Of a stretch of 39,537 bases of DNA, positions 16,296-25,450 are shown piece by piece; the stretch's first letter is position 1, and each line of letters starts with the position of its first letter. The notes under the pieces are model-generated. The model made no database searches, had not been told where the DNA came from, and was given only the letters and a program-made list of their open reading frames with translations. Both the position numbers and the translations under genes were made by a program. The DNA is taken from NCBI RefSeq assembly GCF_003937915.1, contig NZ_RHUM01000002.1:487061-526597 (forward strand). Reading direction: 5' to 3'. The stretch is from Erwinia sp. 198 (lineage in GTDB: Bacteria; Pseudomonadota; Gammaproteobacteria; Enterobacterales; Enterobacteriaceae).

Positions 16296-16988
16296 CTAAC
16301 GCGCTCGTTGGGTGGTCAGTGCCAGCGACCAGAGATTGCGCCGGCAGCGGGGACAGTTCAGCTGCTGCTGCGCCTGTAGCCGCTGCGTTTTTCCGCAATG
16401 GTTGCAGGCGTAGAGGCCATCTGCGGGCACGCAGGTATAATCCTGCCGATGTTGAGGCGGCAGCACGGAAAGGCCTGGCCGCACCTCGTGCCGATCGTAG
16501 TAGTAAGCGCTGATATCGCCGTCCAGCTCGATCAGCGCCAGCCGGATCTGACCCAGATGCTCCACGCCCTCCTGCCGTAGCTCCATAAAGAATTCGTCCT
16601 CAGAAATATTCAGCCCTTCCAGGCTGTCCAGCACATACAGGCCGTCCTGAATCAGTGTGATCACTTCGCCCTCCACCCAGCGGGCGACACGTGCGCTGCG
16701 TGCGGTCAGAAAAGTCGTAAAGCGATAAAGCCCCAGCAGCACCAGGAAGACCATTGCGACCGGCAGCACAGGAACATCATCATAAAAAGTAACGTCTCCT
16801 GAAGCCGAGCCTAACGTCAGGATAATCACCAGCTCAAACAGCGACAGCTGGCGAATGCCGCGCCTGCCGGAAACTTTCAGAAAGAGAAAAACAACGATGT
16901 AGGCGAAGAGTACCCGAACCGCGACCTCGCCTAAAAAAGTAATGGAAAGATCGTTTAAGAAAAAGCGGTGCCAGTCGAAAGAAAACAT
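16296..16988 (-). CDS. ycaP: Inner membrane protein YcaP (DUF421/YetF family)
   Basis: Membrane protein of unknown function. Its 230 residues equal the length of E. coli YcaP and align throughout: FLGEVAVRVLFAYIVVFLFLK, GRRGIRQLSLFELVIILTLGSASGD, EFFMELRQEGVEHLGQIRLALIE. Three N-terminal membrane helices (about 20-40, 48-65, 70-92) precede a cytoplasmic YetF domain. The C-terminus carries a CxxC pair (ACNHCG and NCPRC), a likely zinc ribbon also present in YcaP. It is divergent from umuD. Confidence 0.88.
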   Translation of the reverse strand: MFSFDWHRFFLNDLSITFLGEVAVRVLFAYIVVFLFLKVSGRRGIRQLSLFELVIILTLGSASGDVTFYDDVPVLPVAMVFLVLLGLYRFTTFLTARSARVARWVEGEVITLIQDGLYVLDSLEGLNISEDEFFMELRQEGVEHLGQIRLALIELDGDISAYYYDRHEVRPGLSVLPPQHRQDYTCVPADGLYACNHCGKTQRLQAQQQLNCPRCRRNLWSLALTTQRAR

Positions 16989-17353
16989 AAGCGTGCGTGA
17001 TTATCCCAAAGAAAAAAATGATAATGCGTCAGTGCAAAAGTTGATATTTTATGACATTTTCCTGCGCAGAAAGCCATTATTAAGATGCATAAAACGATGC
17101 TGGTGGCCCTGCGTCCACGCTGCATTTAACTTAACGCAAAAAAGAAATAAGCGGTTCTTATCCTTCTGTCCCGGCGCAACTATTATTCCCGCTGCAGTAT
17201 AAGCTGCTTTATTAACCGGGCGCGCGCCTCTAAGGAAAATCGAATAAATTCCTTTTATTACAATATCTTGCCGGAAAGTTCCGATCAATCCCTTGCCTGC
17301 CGCCCGCATTCAGCGATACTGTATATAAACACAGTTAAACCGGAATAAGCATT
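16989..17353. promoter_or_regulatory. Divergent ycaP / umuD control region
   Basis: About 365 bases between two divergent genes. The umuD-proximal end carries the LexA box and its promoter, annotated separately. The ycaP-proximal part is AT-rich. Short open frames here lack ribosome-binding sites and plausible composition, and I do not regard any of them as genes. Confidence 0.55.
17317..17336. promoter_or_regulatory. LexA box controlling umuDC
   Basis: CTGT-N8-ACAG at 17319-17334 in a TACTG...CAGTT context, with an AT-rich centre (ATATAAAC), is a near-consensus SOS box. It lies 18 bases before the umuD start codon. It overlaps a possible -10 (GATACT, 17315-17320) with TTGCCT 16 bases upstream, so bound LexA would block RNA polymerase. 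Confidence 0.9.
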
Positions 17354-17788
17354 ATGCAGCCGATTTCCCCTGCTGAAATTATGGAAGATCTTTTTTTACC
17401 GCTGTTTATTGAGCGCGTACCCTGCGGCTTTCCCAGTCCGGCCCAGGATTATATTGAGGACCGTCTGGATTTGAATAAGCTGGTGCTGCGTCATCCCAGC
17501 GCTACCTATTTTATCAAAGTAAGCGGCGATTCGATGATTGAGGCCGGGATCGGCCATGACGATCTGTTGGTGGTGGATCGTTCGCTGACCGCAGAGCATG
17601 GCGATATCGTGGTGGCGGCCGTGGCAGGTGAATTTACCGTTAAAGAGCTGCGCATCCGCCCTTTTTTACAGCTGATGCCGCGCAATCGTCACTATTCTCC
17701 GATTACGTTTCACGATGCGGAAGAGCTGGAGATTTTTGGCGTCGTCACCTTTATTCTGAAATCCACCAAAAATGTTCGCGCTGGTTGA
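17354..17788 (+). CDS. umuD: SOS mutagenesis protein UmuD
   Basis: Self-cleaving S24-family protein; after RecA-stimulated cleavage, UmuD' joins UmuC as DNA polymerase V. The cleavage site C24-G25 (PCGFPSPA), the nucleophile S60 (SGDSM) and the general base K97 (FTVKEL) fall at exactly the E. coli positions. Length is 144 aa against 139; the tail is longer because the gene runs 17 bases into umuC. GGAATAAG precedes the ATG. The LexA box lies directly upstream. Confidence 0.97.
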   Translation: MQPISPAEIMEDLFLPLFIERVPCGFPSPAQDYIEDRLDLNKLVLRHPSATYFIKVSGDSMIEAGIGHDDLLVVDRSLTAEHGDIVVAAVAGEFTVKELRIRPFLQLMPRNRHYSPITFHDAEELEIFGVVTFILKSTKNVRAG

Positions 17789-19034
17789 CGTCAACAGTTT
17801 TTATACCTCCTGCGAAACGGTGTTCCGTCCCGATTTACGCGGCAGGCCGGTGGTGGTCGTTTCCAACAATGACGGCTGTATTATTTCCCGATCGACCGAG
17901 GCAAAAGCGCTGGGCATTAAAATGGGCGAGCCTTATTTTAAAATTAAACAGGATCTCCGGCGTCAGCAGGTGCAGGTTTTCAGCTCAAACTATGCGCTGT
18001 ATGCCGATCTCAGCCATCGGGTAATGACCCTGCTTGGCGAGCTGGCGCCTGCGAGCGAAATCTACTCTATTGACGAGGCCTTTCTGGATCTTACCGGCGT
18101 CAGCAACTGTCTCTCACTGGAAGATTTTGGCCGTGACATCCGGCAGCAGATACTGAAAGCTACCGGCCTGACGGTCGGCGTCGGCATCGCGCCATCCAAA
18201 ACGCTGGCCAAGCTTGCTAACTACGCGGCGAAGAAGTGGAGCAAAACCGGCGGCGTGGTCGATCTTTCCGATCCGGCGCGCCAGCGCAGACTGCTGCCGC
18301 TGGTGCCGGTTGAAGAAGTCTGGGGCATTGGCCGTCGCGTCGGCAAGCGTTTGCAGCTGATGGGCATTAAAAACGCGCTGGATCTGGCCGACAGTTCCGT
18401 CCCCACTATCCGCAAGCACTTCAGCGTGGTGATGGAGAGAACGGTGCGCGAGCTGCGTGGCGAATCCTGCCTGGCGTTAGAGGAAATGGCGCCCGCTAAA
18501 CAGCAGATCGTCTGTAGCCGCTCTTTCGGGCACCGCGTCACCGATTATCAGGATATGCATCAGGCGATCTGTGCCTGGGCCGAACGCGCGGCGGAAAAGC
18601 TGCGCGGCGAGAAACAGTATTGCCGCTTTATCAGCGTGTTTATCCGCGCCAGCCCGCACGACGATAACGGCACCGGCTATAACAACCAGGCCTCCGGCAG
18701 GCTGCTGCTGCCCTCGAACGATACGCGCGATATTATTCGGGTGGCGACCGAGGCGCTGGATCGTATCTGGCGCGAAGGCGAACGCTATATCAAAGCGGGC
18801 GTGATGCTGAGCGATTTTTACAGCGAAGGCGTGGCGCAGCTGGATCTGTTTGCTGAAACGCAGCCGAGGGCCAACAGCGCGGCGTTAATGACCGCCATCG
18901 ACAAGCTGAACCACTCAGGCAAGGGGAAAGTCTGGTTTGCTGGCCAGGGCATTGAGAAAAGCTGGTCGATGAAGCGGGAGATGCTCTCTCCCGCCTGGAC
19001 CACGCGCTACAGCGATTTGCCAACGGCGAAATAA
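17772..19034 (+). CDS. umuC: DNA polymerase V catalytic subunit UmuC
   Basis: Y-family translesion DNA polymerase. The 420 residues (E. coli 422) begin [15 protein letters not shown], with the metal-binding aspartate D6 and the second pair in [10 protein letters not shown] (about 100-103). The little finger domain follows, and the beta-clamp binding motif QLDLF lies near residue 357. There is no good ribosome-binding site, and the start lies inside umuD, so translation is probably coupled. The last 28 bases overlap the 3' end of the convergent MFS transporter gene. Confidence 0.97.
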   Translation: MFALVDVNSFYTSCETVFRPDLRGRPVVVVSNNDGCIISRSTEAKALGIKMGEPYFKIKQDLRRQQVQVFSSNYALYADLSHRVMTLLGELAPASEIYSIDEAFLDLTGVSNCLSLEDFGRDIRQQILKATGLTVGVGIAPSKTLAKLANYAAKKWSKTGGVVDLSDPARQRRLLPLVPVEEVWGIGRRVGKRLQLMGIKNALDLADSSVPTIRKHFSVVMERTVRELRGESCLALEEMAPAKQQIVCSRSFGHRVTDYQDMHQAICAWAERAAEKLRGEKQYCRFISVFIRASPHDDNGTGYNNQASGRLLLPSNDTRDIIRVATEALDRIWREGERYIKAGVMLSDFYSEGVAQLDLFAETQPRANSAALMTAIDKLNHSGKGKVWFAGQGIEKSWSMKREMLSPAWTTRYSDLPTAK

Positions 19035-20203
19035 AACGAGCGACGGGCCAGCCCGGCCAACAGCGCCGACAGCACCAGCAGCGCCAGGCCGAAGGCAAAC
19101 GGACTCCACCAGCCGGCTGCGTCAAACAGCAGGCCGCCCAGCCCCGCACCCAGCGCGATCGCCATCTGGATCGCCGCCACCATCAGGCCGCCGCCCGCTT
19201 CGGCATCGTCGGGTAGCGTGCGGCTTAGCCACAGCCCCCAGGCCACCGGGGCGGGCGTCGCTATTAGCCCCCAAATTGCCAGCACCACACCGGTCAGCAG
19301 CAGAGAATGCCCCAGCGCGATCAGCAAGGCAGCCAGCAGCGCCATGCCGAGCGGAATGGCGATGAGATAAGCGTAAAGGCGGCACCCAAGCAGCGTACCG
19401 ATAAGCCAGGTGCCGATTAGCCCCGCTCCGCCCAACAGCAGCAGCAGCAAAGAAAGCTGGTTGACGTTAGCGCCGGTGACGGTTTCCATAAAGGGGCGCA
19501 GATAGGTAAAAATGCCAAACTGCCCCATAAACAGACACATAACGCCCGCCATGCCCAACGCCACCGGCGGCCGAACGAGCAGGCGCAGCGGGTTGGCGGC
19601 TTTGTTGCAGACGTTGCCGGGTAGTGGCGGAATGCTGCGCCATTGCCAGATAAAGGCGATAACGGCCAGCGGCACCACCATAAAGAACGCCCCGCGCCAG
19701 CCAATATACTGCCCAAGAAAGCTGCCTAACGGCGCGGCGACGGTAGCGGCCAGCGCGTTACCACCGTTGATTAGCGCCAGGCCATGGGCTACCGCGTGAG
19801 AAGGCACAAGGCGCATAACCGTCGCTGTCGACATCGACCAGAAACCGCCAATCGCGATCCCTAACAGCGCCCTGCCGACCATAAACATCAGGCCATTGGT
19901 CGAAAAGGTCACCGCCAGCCCGGAAAGCGTCAGCAGCAGCGTAAAGGCGAGCAGTACTTTTTTACGATCGAAACGCCCGGTCAGCGGCGTGTTAAGCAGG
20001 CTGGTGAGCACGGCAAAAAAACCGCTGACGGAAATTGCCTGCCCGGCATGGCCCTGGCTTACCCCTAAATCCTGCGCGATGGGCGTCAGCAGGCTGACCG
20101 GCATAAACTCTGAGGCGATCAGCACCACTACGCCAAGCGCCATTGAAAAGACGGCGCCCCAGGCAGAGTGATGACGAGATTGTTCCGCTACGGCACTATT
20201 CAT
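19007..20203 (-). CDS. MFS drug/metabolite exporter, NepI-like
   Basis: Twelve-helix inner-membrane proton antiporter of the DHA1 family. It resembles E. coli NepI, a purine ribonucleoside exporter: EFMPVSLLTPIAQDLGVSQGHAGQ, GRALLGIAIGGFWSMSTATVMRLVP and GSFLGQYIGWR correspond to NepI segments. The true substrate is not known. The start at 20203 (MNSAVAEQ) is preferred over an in-frame start at 20236 because GGAAACG lies just upstream and MFS proteins of this group start shortly before the first helix. The length is 398 aa. It is divergent from a LysR regulator that probably controls it. Its 3' end overlaps umuC by 28 bases. Confidence 0.88.
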   Translation of the reverse strand: MNSAVAEQSRHHSAWGAVFSMALGVVVLIASEFMPVSLLTPIAQDLGVSQGHAGQAISVSGFFAVLTSLLNTPLTGRFDRKKVLLAFTLLLTLSGLAVTFSTNGLMFMVGRALLGIAIGGFWSMSTATVMRLVPSHAVAHGLALINGGNALAATVAAPLGSFLGQYIGWRGAFFMVVPLAVIAFIWQWRSIPPLPGNVCNKAANPLRLLVRPPVALGMAGVMCLFMGQFGIFTYLRPFMETVTGANVNQLSLLLLLLGGAGLIGTWLIGTLLGCRLYAYLIAIPLGMALLAALLIALGHSLLLTGVVLAIWGLIATPAPVAWGLWLSRTLPDDAEAGGGLMVAAIQMAIALGAGLGGLLFDAAGWWSPFAFGLALLVLSALLAGLARRSFYFAVGKSL

Positions 20204-20479
20204 GAACGTTTCCGATATTATTAACACTTGCGCCATTTTGCACGCTGGCCGGGTTAATGATTAGACAGCCGTAATCGCATGTAATTGTGAATTTTTTGCA
20301 TGAATTACGGGGCGTAAAGCCTCGGTTCCCCGTGGGTTGATATAAAGAGCGGCGTTGCAGGCCTTTGGCGTTTTCTGTGCCGCAGGCACGCGAAGCGGTG
20401 AAAGAGATAGAGTAATGCGGTCGGATGGGGTAATTTTTACGCGCTTGTGAAATTTAATCAGCAATTCTGCGTGGATACT
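20204..20479. promoter_or_regulatory. Divergent control region of the MFS and LysR genes
   Basis: This 276-base spacer carries an inverted repeat GTAATT (20281-20286) / AATTAC (20303-20308) with a 16-base AT-rich core. The core includes a T-N11-A type arrangement typical of LysR operators. It lies between the two genes as expected for a regulator controlling its divergent neighbour. The identity of the operator is inference. Confidence 0.45.
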
Positions 20480-21364
20480 ATGAACGATATCGTAGCCTTT
20501 CTGGCCGTTGCCCGAGCGCAAAGCTTTACCAAAGCCGCCGCCGGTCTTGGCGTCAGTCCTTCAGCGCTGAGCCATACCATTCGCAATCTGGAAGAGCGGC
20601 TGGGCGTGCGGCTGCTGGCGCGCACCACGCGCAACGTTGCGCCTACCGAGGCCGGCGAGCGTCTGTTGCAGTCAGTTGGGCCGCTTTTCGATCAGATTAA
20701 CAGTGAAATTGACAGCATTGGCGAGCTGCGCCGTACGCCTGCCGGTAATATTCGCATCACCTGCTCAGACGACGCGGCGGAGAATTTGCTGCGGCCGATA
20801 CTGCCCGCGTTTTTTAACGCCTATCCTGATATCAGCGTAGAGATCTGCATCGATTACGGCTTTACCAATATCGTCAGCGAACGTTTTGATGCCGGTATTC
20901 GTTTAGGCGAGTCGATCAGCCGGGATATGATCGCCGTGCGCCTCGGGCCGGACTGGCGTCTGTCCGTGGTCGGCGCGCCGGACTATTTCCGCCGCAACCC
21001 CCACCCTGTCGTTCCGCAGGATCTGACCGCCCATCGCTGTATTAATATCCGGCATTCGGTCGGCGGCAGTATTTACGCCTGGGAATTTGAAAAAGACGGG
21101 AAAAAATTGAATATCAAGGCCAACGGCCCGCTGTTGTGCAACAGCAATATTCATATCCTGAACGGGGCGCTGGACGGCATCGGCTTGGCCTGCATCCCGG
21201 ATTTTATGGCGAAACCCCATCTTGAAGCGGGTCGGCTGGTGGAGGTGCTGGCGGACTGGTGCCCAACGTTTGAAGGATTTCATCTTTATTACCCCAACCG
21301 TCGCAACACTTCTTTGGCGTTTTCCGCCTTTGTGGAAGCCGTCAGGTATCGCGGGCCGCGCTGA
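20480..21364 (+). CDS. LysR-family transcriptional regulator
   Basis: DNA-binding regulator with an N-terminal winged helix-turn-helix (about 1-60; SFTKAAAGLGVSPSALSHTIRNLEERLGVRLL) and a C-terminal periplasmic-binding-protein-like effector domain (about 88-290). The 294-residue length is usual. The start at 20480 (MNDIVAFLAVA) places the helix-turn-helix correctly; an in-frame ATG at 20447 would add 11 residues. It is divergently transcribed from the NepI-like exporter and is its likely regulator. The inducer is not known. Confidence 0.9.
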   Translation: MNDIVAFLAVARAQSFTKAAAGLGVSPSALSHTIRNLEERLGVRLLARTTRNVAPTEAGERLLQSVGPLFDQINSEIDSIGELRRTPAGNIRITCSDDAAENLLRPILPAFFNAYPDISVEICIDYGFTNIVSERFDAGIRLGESISRDMIAVRLGPDWRLSVVGAPDYFRRNPHPVVPQDLTAHRCINIRHSVGGSIYAWEFEKDGKKLNIKANGPLLCNSNIHILNGALDGIGLACIPDFMAKPHLEAGRLVEVLADWCPTFEGFHLYYPNRRNTSLAFSAFVEAVRYRGPR

Positions 21365-21375
21365 GATGCCGTTAT

Positions 21376-21408
21376 CCGGGCAGAACAGGCAAAGCCCGTC
21401 CTGCCCGG
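21376..21408. terminator. Hairpin between convergent LysR and hemB genes
   Basis: CCGGGCAG (21376-21383) and CTGCCCGG (21401-21408) form a perfect 8-bp stem with a 17-base loop that itself can pair. It sits between two convergent stop codons and could stop transcripts from both sides. No long T-run follows on either strand, so the call is moderate. Confidence 0.45.
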
Positions 21409-21443
21409 AGATTAGCCATACTGGCTAAGTTGAGGCGCTACGA

Positions 21444-22421
21444 TTACAGCAGGTTTTTCTCGGCCAGATCCAGCGCAAAGTAGCTGAAGATCAGATCGGC
21501 ACCCGCGCGCTTGATGGCGCCCAGGCTTTCCAGCACCACTTCGCGCTCGTTGATCGCCCCCGCCTGCGCGGCAAACTTCAGCATCGCGTACTCGCCGCTG
21601 ACCTGATAGGCCGCCAGCGGCAGCTCAGTACGTTCGCGCACGTCACGGATAATATCCAGATAGGCGCCCGCTGGTTTTACCATCAGCGCGTCCGCGCCTT
21701 CGGCCTGGTCGATTAACGACTCGCGGATCGCTTCGCGACGGTTCATTGGGTTCATCTGATAGGTTTTACGATCGCCCTTCAGCGAGGTGCCTGCTGCTTC
21801 ACGGAACGGGCCATAGAAGGAAGAGGCGAACTTGGTCGAGTAGGACATGATAGCCGTGTCGGTAAAGCCCGCTTCATCCAGCGCGTGGCGGATAGCCGCG
21901 ACCTGACCATCCATCGCGGCGGAGGGCGCGATAAAGTCGGCTCCCGCGCGCGCGGCGGCAACCGCCTGCTTGCCCAGGTTAATCAGCGTGGCGTCATTGT
22001 CTACGCCACGATCGTGCAGCACGCCACAGTGTCCGTGCGAAGTGTATTCGCAAAAACACGTATCGGACATCACGATCATTTCCGGGACGGTTTCTTTACA
22101 GATGCGGGACATGCGCGAAACCAGCCCGTTTTCCTGCCAGGTATCGCTGCCGTCGGCGTCGGTATGATGAGAGATGCCGAAGGTCATTACCGAACGGATG
22201 CCCGCTTTCGCGATGCGTTCGATCTCATAGGCCAGACGTTTTTCCGGAATACGCATCACGCCAGGCATGGCCTGAATCGCTTTATAGTCGTCCAGATCCT
22301 CTTCAACAAAGATCGGCAGCGCCAGATCGTTAATGCTGAGCGATGTTTCCTGAAACAGCGAGCGGAAGGAAGGCGTTTGACGCAGGCGTCGTGGACGAAG
22401 AATTGGGGATAGAGTCGACAA
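21444..22421 (-). CDS. hemB: Delta-aminolevulinic acid dehydratase (porphobilinogen synthase)
   Basis: Haem biosynthesis enzyme that condenses two aminolevulinate molecules to porphobilinogen. The 325 residues align with E. coli HemB (324 aa). The zinc cysteines lie in [15 protein letters not shown], the Schiff-base lysines in [15 protein letters not shown] and [11 protein letters not shown]. The start codon appears to be TTG with GAGG five bases upstream; no in-frame ATG or GTG lies close by, and the N-terminus needed for octamer assembly would be lost with a later start. A possible promoter is TTGTCA (22512-22517) and TATACT (22491-22496), though the spacer is only 15 bases. Confidence 0.97.
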   Translation of the reverse strand: MSTLSPILRPRRLRQTPSFRSLFQETSLSINDLALPIFVEEDLDDYKAIQAMPGVMRIPEKRLAYEIERIAKAGIRSVMTFGISHHTDADGSDTWQENGLVSRMSRICKETVPEMIVMSDTCFCEYTSHGHCGVLHDRGVDNDATLINLGKQAVAAARAGADFIAPSAAMDGQVAAIRHALDEAGFTDTAIMSYSTKFASSFYGPFREAAGTSLKGDRKTYQMNPMNRREAIRESLIDQAEGADALMVKPAGAYLDIIRDVRERTELPLAAYQVSGEYAMLKFAAQAGAINEREVVLESLGAIKRAGADLIFSYFALDLAEKNLL

Positions 22422-23098
22422 AACAACCTCGGTTTAGCAGATAGTCAGCGGCAGAGAGGTGCCGCAGGGATAAAAAGAAAGTCCGTTAACAGTATACCCA
22501 CAGGCGCTTTCTGACAATGTCTGTCGCTTTTCTTCACTGGCGAACGGCACAGAATGCCTGGGTTATTATCCGCAATACCGCCTCTGCTGGTCGCGCTGAA
22601 ACAGGTCACAAACAGCCGGTAACCATAGTGGGAATTTTCACGATCGGACGCCATTAAATTCCACAGTTTGCACGGGCTTGCAAAGCCTCAGGCCGCTAAC
22701 GCTAATCCTCTTTCGGGCGCGGTTCAGCCTTCAGTCATTTAGTAGTCTTATCAGTTCACGCACTGCAAATTAAAGCAGACAAAATCGGCCCCATCCCTGA
22801 GCCGTAACTGTCATTCTGGGAATAGTAGCTCCAGATGGGCGCCGTGCAGAACTGACGCTAAAGAGATTTCGCCACGGGCTGGTTTCGGCCTGACGGCCCA
22901 TTTGCGCAGGCGTCCCTTTTTTTAGGTCTATACTCAGTGAGCCAGGTATATGATTTAAGTAGACTATTTGCTGTTGCCAGGAAAAGGGAAACCTTAAATT
23001 TATAATATATGCTTTTGTTTTTGTTGTATTTTTTTCTGTGGCGCTTTGCATAATAAGTCAGCGTCCATATAACCCCTGACGACTATGGAGGCGTATCG
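22422..23098. other. Gene-free region between hemB and the antiporter gene
   Basis: This spacer of 677 bases divides two divergent genes. Near hemB is a possible promoter with a TATACT -10. Near the antiporter a CTATACT hexamer-plus (22928-22934) resembles a sigma-S -10 but has no matching -35. The part at 22970-23050 is AT-rich. The open frames at 22445-22654 and 22770-23051 (minus) have no ribosome-binding site, no recognisable domain and poor composition, and I do not call them. Confidence 0.5.
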
Positions 23099-24448
23099 AT
23101 GGATTTTCTTGGCTGGACAGCCGCAACGGGCGGGCTTTTATTACTGATGTCGCTGGCATCAGGCTGGATCAATCGCGGCCCGATTACCACGTTTTCTCTC
23201 TACCTGATCGCCGGCGTAATTTGTGGCCCATGGGTGCTGGATCTGCTGCATATCGATATCGCCGCTCATGCCGAACTGACCGCCCATCTTACCGAAATCG
23301 CGATGGCGGCCTCGCTGTTTATCACCGGCCTGAAGCTCAGGCTGCCGTTACGCCATCAGGGCTGGCGGCTGGGAATGCGGCTGGCTTTCCCCGGCATGTT
23401 GCTGACCGTGCTGGGTATGACGCTGGCGGCGCACTATCTGGTCGGCCTCTCCTGGCCGTTCGCTATCGCCTTCAGCGCCATCGTCGCGCCGACCGATCCC
23501 GTGCTCGCCAGTCTGATTTCCGTCAACGATGCCCGCGATGACGACAACCTGCGCGTTTCGCTCTCCAGCGAGGCGGGGATGAACGACGGTACCGCCCTGC
23601 CGCTGCTGATGCTGGCGGTAACGCTGCTGACCACCCAGCAGGAAATGACGCTGGATCTTTTCCGCCACTGGGCGCTAAAAGACGTGCTCTGGGGGATCAC
23701 CGGCGGGCTGGGCATCGGTTTTCTGTTCGGCCGCTTTGTCGGCCAGTACGTTACACACCTGCGCTATGCGCATAAAGACGTTGCCCCGAACGATTTCCTG
23801 GCGCTGGCGCTGATTGCGCTGAGCTATGCGGCAGCCCAGGCGCTGGATGCCTCGGGTTTCCTGGCCGCCTTTGCCGCTGGTGTCGGCCTGCGTCGGGCGG
23901 AAGTCAGCGTGATCCGCCGCCAGCCCGCCGATGCCTTTGACGACAGCGAGCATCGTCCCCCGGCGGAGGTGCTGGTGAATCCGCATATTCGACACGAATC
24001 TCTGGAGCCGGATCCGGCGCGCTCGGTAGGCCTGGTGGTCGGCGATGCGCTGTCGTTCGGCGATACCGTCGAGCGGCTGTTCGCGGCCGGCATTATTATC
24101 GTGCTGGGCGTGACGCTGGCGCAGCACTGGGATCCGGACGGGTTGCTGATGGCGCTGCTGCTGTTTGTGTTTATCCGCCCGGCAGCAGTATGGCTCGGCA
24201 CGGCGGGCATTAAAGTGCCGTGGCAGCAGAAGATGATTATTGGCTGGCTGGGGATCCGGGGTATCGGCAGTATCAACTATATTGCCTGGGCCTATACGCA
24301 TGGCGTGGCGGGCGATGAGATGACGCGCATGGCGAATATCGCCTTTACGTTAATCGTCGCCAGCGTCATCGTGCATGGGATTTCGGTCACGCCGCTGCTC
24401 AACTGGCGGCAGGCCAAAATAGCCGCCGCCAGCAAGCAGGACGAATAA
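23099..24448 (+). CDS. Na+/H+ antiporter, CPA1/NhaP-like
   Basis: Inner-membrane cation:proton antiporter with about 12-13 helices in 449 residues. The transport-site motifs are present: AIVAPTDPVLASLIS (about 140-155) and SSEAGMNDGTALPLL (about 167-181, with the paired N-D of the CPA1 family). A hydrophilic stretch around 270-300 (RRQPADAFDDSEHRPP) interrupts the helices and is likely cytoplasmic. GGAGG lies eight bases before the ATG. It would take part in sodium and pH homeostasis; ion preference cannot be told from sequence. Its end is 3 bases from the convergent glycosyltransferase gene. Confidence 0.9.
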   Translation: MDFLGWTAATGGLLLLMSLASGWINRGPITTFSLYLIAGVICGPWVLDLLHIDIAAHAELTAHLTEIAMAASLFITGLKLRLPLRHQGWRLGMRLAFPGMLLTVLGMTLAAHYLVGLSWPFAIAFSAIVAPTDPVLASLISVNDARDDDNLRVSLSSEAGMNDGTALPLLMLAVTLLTTQQEMTLDLFRHWALKDVLWGITGGLGIGFLFGRFVGQYVTHLRYAHKDVAPNDFLALALIALSYAAAQALDASGFLAAFAAGVGLRRAEVSVIRRQPADAFDDSEHRPPAEVLVNPHIRHESLEPDPARSVGLVVGDALSFGDTVERLFAAGIIIVLGVTLAQHWDPDGLLMALLLFVFIRPAAVWLGTAGIKVPWQQKMIIGWLGIRGIGSINYIAWAYTHGVAGDEMTRMANIAFTLIVASVIVHGISVTPLLNWRQAKIAAASKQDE

Positions 24449-24451
24449 GCG

Positions 24452-25450
24452 TTATAACGCGCTGGAGAGTTTTTTCTTACAGTAGACCAGGCTGCTGTAA
24501 AGCGGATTCAGATACCAGATAACCATCAGTTTGATATTGTTTCGCGTCAGTTGGCGTACCAGCGCGTTTACCCTGGGCTGGTACTCCTTCGGCACGGTCA
24601 TGTCATGCTCGCGCAGCATTTTCAGACAGCCGCTCATCACCGGAAAATAGTAATCGTCCACCAGCGAGCTTTCTACCGGCACGTTGGCGGCACGGATAGC
24701 CTCTTCGGTGCCTTCACGAGCGATAAAGTAGTTCTTCACCCAGGAAAAATCGCGCGTACGTACGGAAAGCGACGTCGTGGTATAGCGCTTAAAGTAGTAG
24801 GCTTCCGGCGTCACGAAGATTTGTTTTGCCTGCAGATAGAGGGTAAACATAAAAGGCGCGTCTTCGTGGTTCTGGATCGGCAGAAAGCGGCTGCGGGTAC
24901 GAATAATCAACTCGCGAGAGATGATGCTGGACCAGAGCACGCGGTGCGCGGAGCCGCTGCTGTTCAGCTGCTGAATAAAGGCCGTGCCGCCGCTGTATAC
25001 CCCTTTAAGGTTACGTGCATGCGTGATCTCAGGCTTGCGTTCCGCCACGGGCACGTCCATAAACATTTTGGCGGCGAAGCAGAACATCTCCAGCTCCGGA
25101 CAGGCGCGCTTTTCACGCAGGAAATCGGCGAACAGCGTCGGGCCGGTGAGATCGTCGGCATCCATAAAGTAGATAAAGTCGCCGGTGGCCAGCTCCAGCC
25201 CTTTGTTCCTGGCGGCGCTGACGCCGCCGTGAGCGTTACGGACCAGCTGAATGCGCGGATCGCGCTGGCAATACTCCTCAATCAGCCGATCGGTACCGTC
25301 GGTAGAACCATCGTCGATAATAATAATCTGCTGCGGCACTATCGTTTGTTGCAGCAGCGAATCAACAGCCTCGCTCAGATCGGCCCGCCCGTTATAGACG
25401 GGCATAATCACGGACAGCGTGGGCTGCGCCAGATCGTCCTGGTTAATCAT
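24452..25450 (-). CDS. Family 2 glycosyltransferase
   Basis: Cytoplasmic glycosyltransferase with a GT-A fold. It has the N-terminal LSVIMPVYNG, the nucleotide-binding IIIDDGSTDGT, ARNKGLELATGDFIYFMDADD (the DxD metal site) and an acceptor region including NHEDAPF (about 210). Length is 332 aa, with no membrane helix. Its ATG overlaps the stop of the upstream flippase gene by 4 bases (ATGA), so the two are translated together. Similar GT2 enzymes build capsule, O-antigen or exopolysaccharide; which polymer is unknown. Confidence 0.9.
   Translation of the reverse strand: MINQDDLAQPTLSVIMPVYNGRADLSEAVDSLLQQTIVPQQIIIIDDGSTDGTDRLIEEYCQRDPRIQLVRNAHGGVSAARNKGLELATGDFIYFMDADDLTGPTLFADFLREKRACPELEMFCFAAKMFMDVPVAERKPEITHARNLKGVYSGGTAFIQQLNSSGSAHRVLWSSIISRELIIRTRSRFLPIQNHEDAPFMFTLYLQAKQIFVTPEAYYFKRYTTTSLSVRTRDFSWVKNYFIAREGTEEAIRAANVPVESSLVDDYYFPVMSGCLKMLREHDMTVPKEYQPRVNALVRQLTRNNIKLMVIWYLNPLYSSLVYCKKKLSSAL

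Noticed and set aside
22928..22934. CTATACT, a sigma-S-like -10, before the antiporter gene
   Set aside because: No -35 at suitable spacing and a leader of about 165 bases would follow; too weak alone.
22770..23051. 93-codon open frame on the minus strand upstream of the antiporter gene
   Set aside because: No ribosome-binding site, no domain, composition unlike neighbouring genes, and it covers the likely antiporter promoter.
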